Source: Candidatus Bathyarchaeum sp. (GTDB lineage Archaea; Thermoproteota; Bathyarchaeia; Bathyarchaeales; Bathyarchaeaceae). From it: 8,778 bases of DNA. The stretch spans positions 1 through 8,778 of the forward strand of contig PIXS01000283.1 of assembly GCA_003096255.1 (NCBI GenBank), in the 5' to 3' direction. Positions within the stretch are counted from its first letter, which is position 1. The number at the start of each line of letters is the position of its first letter. The position numbers and the translations under genes are program-made. Positions 6,852-8,778 of this stretch are shown here, in pieces. The notes below the pieces were generated by a model. That model made no database searches. It was given only the letters and a program-made list of their open reading frames with translations, and was not told the DNA's origin.

Positions 6852-7184
6852 TCAGTGCTCTTCTTCGCCTAACAAATCAGCAATAATTTCTTTTATTGGT
6901 TTGCCGAAAAAATTTCGTAATTTTTTGAACATTTGTTCGCCTTTCTCTGTTAAACGGTAACACCTCAAGTTGCGTCCACTTTTCTTCACCCATTCGCTCA
7001 CTGCATAGCCTTCATCTTCCAGCCAGTGAAGAAATGGATATATCATGCCTGGCTTCAATTTTTGTCCAGTCAATCTTCTGAACTCGTTGATAAGTTCATA
7101 TCCATGTCTAGGGCGGCGGGACAAAAGCCAAAGTATAAGCGGTTTCTCTATGCCATGTACCAATGAATCCCTAAGGTTAACCAT
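6852..7184 (-). CDS. PadR-family transcriptional regulator (short paralogue)
   Basis: A 110-aa protein of usual PadR length. It is a winged helix with the family signatures HGYELINEFRRLTG (27-40), GMIYPFLHWLEDEGY (46-60) and YRLTEKGEQMF (76-86), then a C-terminal dimerisation helix (89-105). PadR proteins bind DNA as dimers, usually as repressors that respond to small molecules or stress; no ligand is suggested here. It is clearly a paralogue of the divergent PadR at 7242: both share LTGQ, the G-x-IYP-x-L signature, TEKG and the C-terminal KP/MP-helix. The ATG is about 27 bases from the centre of the shared TTTAAA element, which suggests a leaderless message. Autoregulation through the inverted repeat at 7202-7224 is likely. 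Confidence 0.93.
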   Translation of the reverse strand: MVNLRDSLVHGIEKPLILWLLSRRPRHGYELINEFRRLTGQKLKPGMIYPFLHWLEDEGYAVSEWVKKSGRNLRCYRLTEKGEQMFKKLRNFFGKPIKEIIADLLGEEEH

Positions 7185-7201
7185 GATTCTTGCTCAATCA
7201 C

Positions 7202-7224
7202 ATATGTTTTAAATTCTGACATAT
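7202..7224. promoter_or_regulatory. Bidirectional promoter and probable PadR operator
   Basis: A perfect six-base inverted repeat, ATATGT (7202-7207) and ACATAT (7219-7224), encloses 11 bases that contain TTTTAAATT. ATGT/ACAT half-sites are the type reported for PadR-family operators. The near-palindromic TTTAAA core lies about 27 bases from the minus-strand ATG (7184) and about 31 from the plus-strand ATG (7242), so it can act as TATA box for both genes. A dimer bound here would block both promoters. Confidence 0.65.
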
Positions 7225-7241
7225 CAACTTTCTGCACATCC

Positions 7242-7655
7242 ATGAATTTGGAAGATACTAATAAGTGGGAAAACCATATTAAACAATTTAACATTGAGGC
7301 GTTGCTCATGGCTGAAGCAGAAAGAGACCTAGTCAGAGCCACTATTAGAGGCTTTAGCAGATCCATTATTCTTTGGCTAGTAAGTCAGAAACCCATGTCC
7401 GGTTACGCAATCGTAAAGGAGATGAAACGGTTAACTGGACAACATTTTCACTCAGGAGTAATATATCCTCTCCTCTACGAGTTGGAAGAAAATGAGTTGA
7501 TAGCAGGTAAATGGATTGAAAGAGGTAGAAGACGTATCAAGCGATACGCGGTAACGGAGAAAGGAACAAAGATGCTTAACCACATACGTGAACTTTTCGA
7601 GATGCCCGTAAGAAAAGTGTTGAAAGACTTAATCAACGAAGCTTCATCAGAATAA
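7242..7655 (+). CDS. PadR-family transcriptional regulator (long paralogue)
   Basis: A 137-aa PadR protein. A 30-residue N-terminal extension precedes the winged helix: SGYAIVKEMKRLTG (53-66), GVIYPLLYELEENELI (72-87), the wing RGRRRIKRYAVTEKG (94-108) and a C-terminal helix (110-133). The extension (MNLEDTNKWENH...) is absent from the divergent paralogue and could give different partner or ligand specificity. An internal ATG at 7308 would remove most of it, but the TATA element near 7210 points to the start at 7242, with a leader of only about 6 bases. The two PadRs may form homo- or heterodimers on the shared operator. The gene is convergent with the winged-helix gene at 7714. Confidence 0.92.
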   Translation: MNLEDTNKWENHIKQFNIEALLMAEAERDLVRATIRGFSRSIILWLVSQKPMSGYAIVKEMKRLTGQHFHSGVIYPLLYELEENELIAGKWIERGRRRIKRYAVTEKGTKMLNHIRELFEMPVRKVLKDLINEASSE

Positions 7656-7713
7656 CCGTTTATTCCATGCACAATATTTTAGAAAACCTGATGAGTCTTG
7701 GTCTGCCATTTCT

Positions 7714-8193
7714 TCATGAACTTTCTTTTCCTCTTGCGGCAGCAAAATCTCGTCTAAGGCGAGGAATTATTTTCCATTTGTGTCCATGTTTCTGTATGAT
7801 GTTTTCTCCGATCTCCTGTTCCATCTTATTGTTCATGCGATAGATACTGCGAGAAACATCTCTGTGATCGATGTCTAGTTGGGATGCTAGTTCGCCTGAT
7901 TGGCGACCTGTTGCTCCAGCTTCTCGTAGAGCGGATAGAATGGCTACGTCTATTTCGTCTTGGCATGCAACCATGGAAACGTAGTCTTCGCCTAAGATGA
8001 AGAGTTCGCGGAGACCAGCAGCTAACATGCGTGTCCTGCGGTCAATACGTTTTTGGCGCTCTTCTATACGATTAAGAGTTTGAACAATCCACTTTCGCCC
8101 GCCTAGTTTCTCGTCTTCAGAACGCCATTGAGTCTTTTCAGACCCTTTTTGCGCAGACTCTACCCTCTTTTCCATGGCAAAACCCCAAAACAT
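7714..8193 (-). CDS. Winged-helix DNA-binding protein with coiled-coil N-terminus
   Basis: A 159-aa protein with no precise family recognised. Residues 17-58 are highly charged and helical (TLNRIEERQKRIDRRTRM), a probable coiled coil. Residues 80-145 look like a winged helix: a first helix DVAILSALREAG, a helix-turn-helix at about 96-120 (SGELASQLDIDHRDVSRSIYRM), then a strand pair near HGHKWKI. The tail is basic. It is probably an archaeal transcription factor or chromatin-associated protein of MarR/TrmB-like fold. The start is ambiguous: both this ATG and the one six codons later (8175) follow a GGGGTT; the shorter form begins MEKRVESAQ and avoids an odd hydrophobic start. The leader is about 50 bases long and contains part of a perfect hairpin, unlike the nearly leaderless genes to its left. 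Confidence 0.75.
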   Translation of the reverse strand: MFWGFAMEKRVESAQKGSEKTQWRSEDEKLGGRKWIVQTLNRIEERQKRIDRRTRMLAAGLRELFILGEDYVSMVACQDEIDVAILSALREAGATGRQSGELASQLDIDHRDVSRSIYRMNNKMEQEIGENIIQKHGHKWKIIPRLRRDFAAARGKESS

Positions 8194-8243
8194 GTTCTAA
8201 CCCCAACAATCCAAAGGGACACAAACGAAACAGTCAACGTAGA

Positions 8244-8263
8244 ATGTTTTTCCCCAAAAACAT
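8244..8263. promoter_or_regulatory. Perfect hairpin/inverted repeat upstream of the winged-helix gene
   Basis: An eight-base perfect inverted repeat (ATGTTTTT and AAAAACAT) separated by four bases. It lies 20-26 bases downstream of a minus-strand TATA-like TTATTTTAT (8269-8277), so it would overlap the transcription start. This suggests an operator, perhaps for the encoded protein itself. Its outer bases ATGT/ACAT also match PadR-type half-sites. Confidence 0.5.
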
Positions 8264-8270
8264 CGCACAT

Positions 8271-8316
8271 AAAATAACCCGAAAATAGAATTATTTCCTT
8301 AAAATAAGCCCGAAAT
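8271..8316 (-). repeat. Tandem promoter-like direct repeat
   Basis: Two copies of a 16-base element, 8271-8286 and 8301-8316, differ only slightly and are spaced 30 bases apart. On the minus strand each reads as CGGG(C)TTATTTT, meaning a purine/G-rich block just before an AT-rich TATA-like run. This would give two tandem start sites about 30 bases apart for the winged-helix gene. Confidence 0.45.
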
Positions 8317-8317
8317 G

Positions 8318-8331
8318 AAGAGAAAAAAGAA
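8318..8331 (-). terminator. T-rich terminator after the coiled-coil gene
   Basis: On the minus strand this reads TTCTTTTTTCTCTT, beginning about 53 bases after the stop codon at 8384. It is a typical archaeal U-tract terminator just before the promoter repeats of the next gene. Confidence 0.45.
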
Positions 8332-8383
8332 GCCCATTTTGAGCTTTGCACAGAATTCAATACCAAAAAGCCACTACGAATCT

Positions 8384-8778
8384 TCATGAAATATACCTCT
8401 GCTCTTTATCTGGCTGCGAAGAATCTACCCCATTGACCTTAGGTGCTACCGCTTCCTTCAGAAAGTGAACCAAATCATGCATGTCCTTTTCTAAATCATC
8501 AAGCTTACTGAGCGCCCCCGCCAGCTGATCTTCTACCTTCTTAACCCGTTCAGGCATCATCAAATATTCAATAGCTGCGTCTCTGCTCAAATGGTCAATT
8601 TCGCCCTCCAAGTCTCCAAGGCTATGATCCATCTTACGCTTTGGAGTAGCAACCGTAAAATATCGGGCAAGAAGTTTAGCCACTGGATCATCAATAGCCA
8701 ATTCATAACCCTTACAAACCTGTCCCCTACCCAAAACAACACCATACTTCAAACACAAAGACTCAGCAACACGGTCAG
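8384..8778 (-). CDS. Coiled-coil protein, 5' end cut by window edge
   Basis: The frame stays open to the right edge (it reads DRVAES before the first possible TTG at 8758), so the N-terminus most likely lies outside the window. About 131 residues are visible. The first part (LCLKYGVVLGRGQVCKGYEL, then AIDDPVAKLLARYFTV) is a compact globular segment. Residues around DLEGEIDHLSRDAAIEYLMM form a helix. The last third (RVKKVEDQLAGALSKLDDLEKDMHDLVHFLKEA) has heptad-like spacing and is a probable coiled coil, followed by a disordered tail. No family is recognised and no catalytic motif is visible. A role in oligomerisation or scaffolding is possible. It ends 190 bases before the winged-helix gene, with its own T-rich terminator, so the two are probably separate units. 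Confidence 0.65.
   Translation of the reverse strand, partial: DRVAESLCLKYGVVLGRGQVCKGYELAIDDPVAKLLARYFTVATPKRKMDHSLGDLEGEIDHLSRDAAIEYLMMPERVKKVEDQLAGALSKLDDLEKDMHDLVHFLKEAVAPKVNGVDSSQPDKEQRYIS

Noticed and set aside
7475..7672. Minus-strand frame opposite the long PadR gene
   Set aside because: It lies almost entirely antisense to a clear PadR coding region, with no promoter or ribosome binding site of its own.
8160..8387. A 75-codon minus-strand reading frame overlapping the stop of the coiled-coil gene
   Set aside because: It covers the terminator, promoter repeats and hairpin and runs into the start of the winged-helix gene in another frame. The translation is hydrophobic-aromatic without any recognisable pattern, and there is no ribosome binding site.
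1..8778. tRNA genes, CRISPR arrays, insertion sequences
   Set aside because: No cloverleaf-like sequence, regularly spaced repeats, transposase motifs or terminal inverted repeats were seen on either strand.

Overview
The window looks archaeal and comes from a moderately AT-rich genome. Four start sites lie about 25-35 bases downstream of TTTAAA-type TATA elements, leaving no or a very short leader. The gene content fits an anaerobic archaeon: two cobalamin-binding-type radical SAM proteins, two PadR-type regulators, a zinc-ribbon protein and small orphan proteins. The combination suggests a Bathyarchaeia-like or related Thermoproteota lineage. That placement is inference; there is no rRNA or tRNA here to settle it. 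No mobile element, CRISPR array or stable RNA was seen.

Left part (33-4579, all minus strand): a tight three-gene operon with overlapping ends, transcribed right to left. It encodes a 529-aa radical SAM protein, then a 627-aa radical SAM protein with a C-terminal extension that may be SCP2-like, then a 368-aa protein that may be a CrtC/AttH-type (lipocalin-like beta-barrel) protein. Radical chemistry on unactivated carbons next to two possible hydrophobic-ligand domains suggests a pathway that modifies a membrane lipid or other isoprenoid. This is the most interesting part of the window.

Middle (4580-6795): a 94-aa orphan protein on the plus strand is divergent from the radical SAM operon. 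Next come a minus-strand pair, a zinc-ribbon protein followed by a membrane family-2 glycosyltransferase, and a 61-aa orphan on the plus strand divergent from the zinc-ribbon gene.

Right part (6852-8778): two divergent paralogous PadR regulators share a 57-base intergenic region. It carries a perfect inverted repeat (ATATGT, 11 bases, ACATAT) wrapped around a TTTAAA element that can serve both directions. A 17-base promoter motif, TTTAAA-N3-TGAyATAT, occurs at this site and at the promoters of both orphan genes, so the three may form a small local regulon. Further right lie a minus-strand winged-helix DNA-binding protein, whose upstream region has a perfect hairpin and a tandem promoter-like repeat, and the 3' part of a coiled-coil protein gene cut by the window edge.
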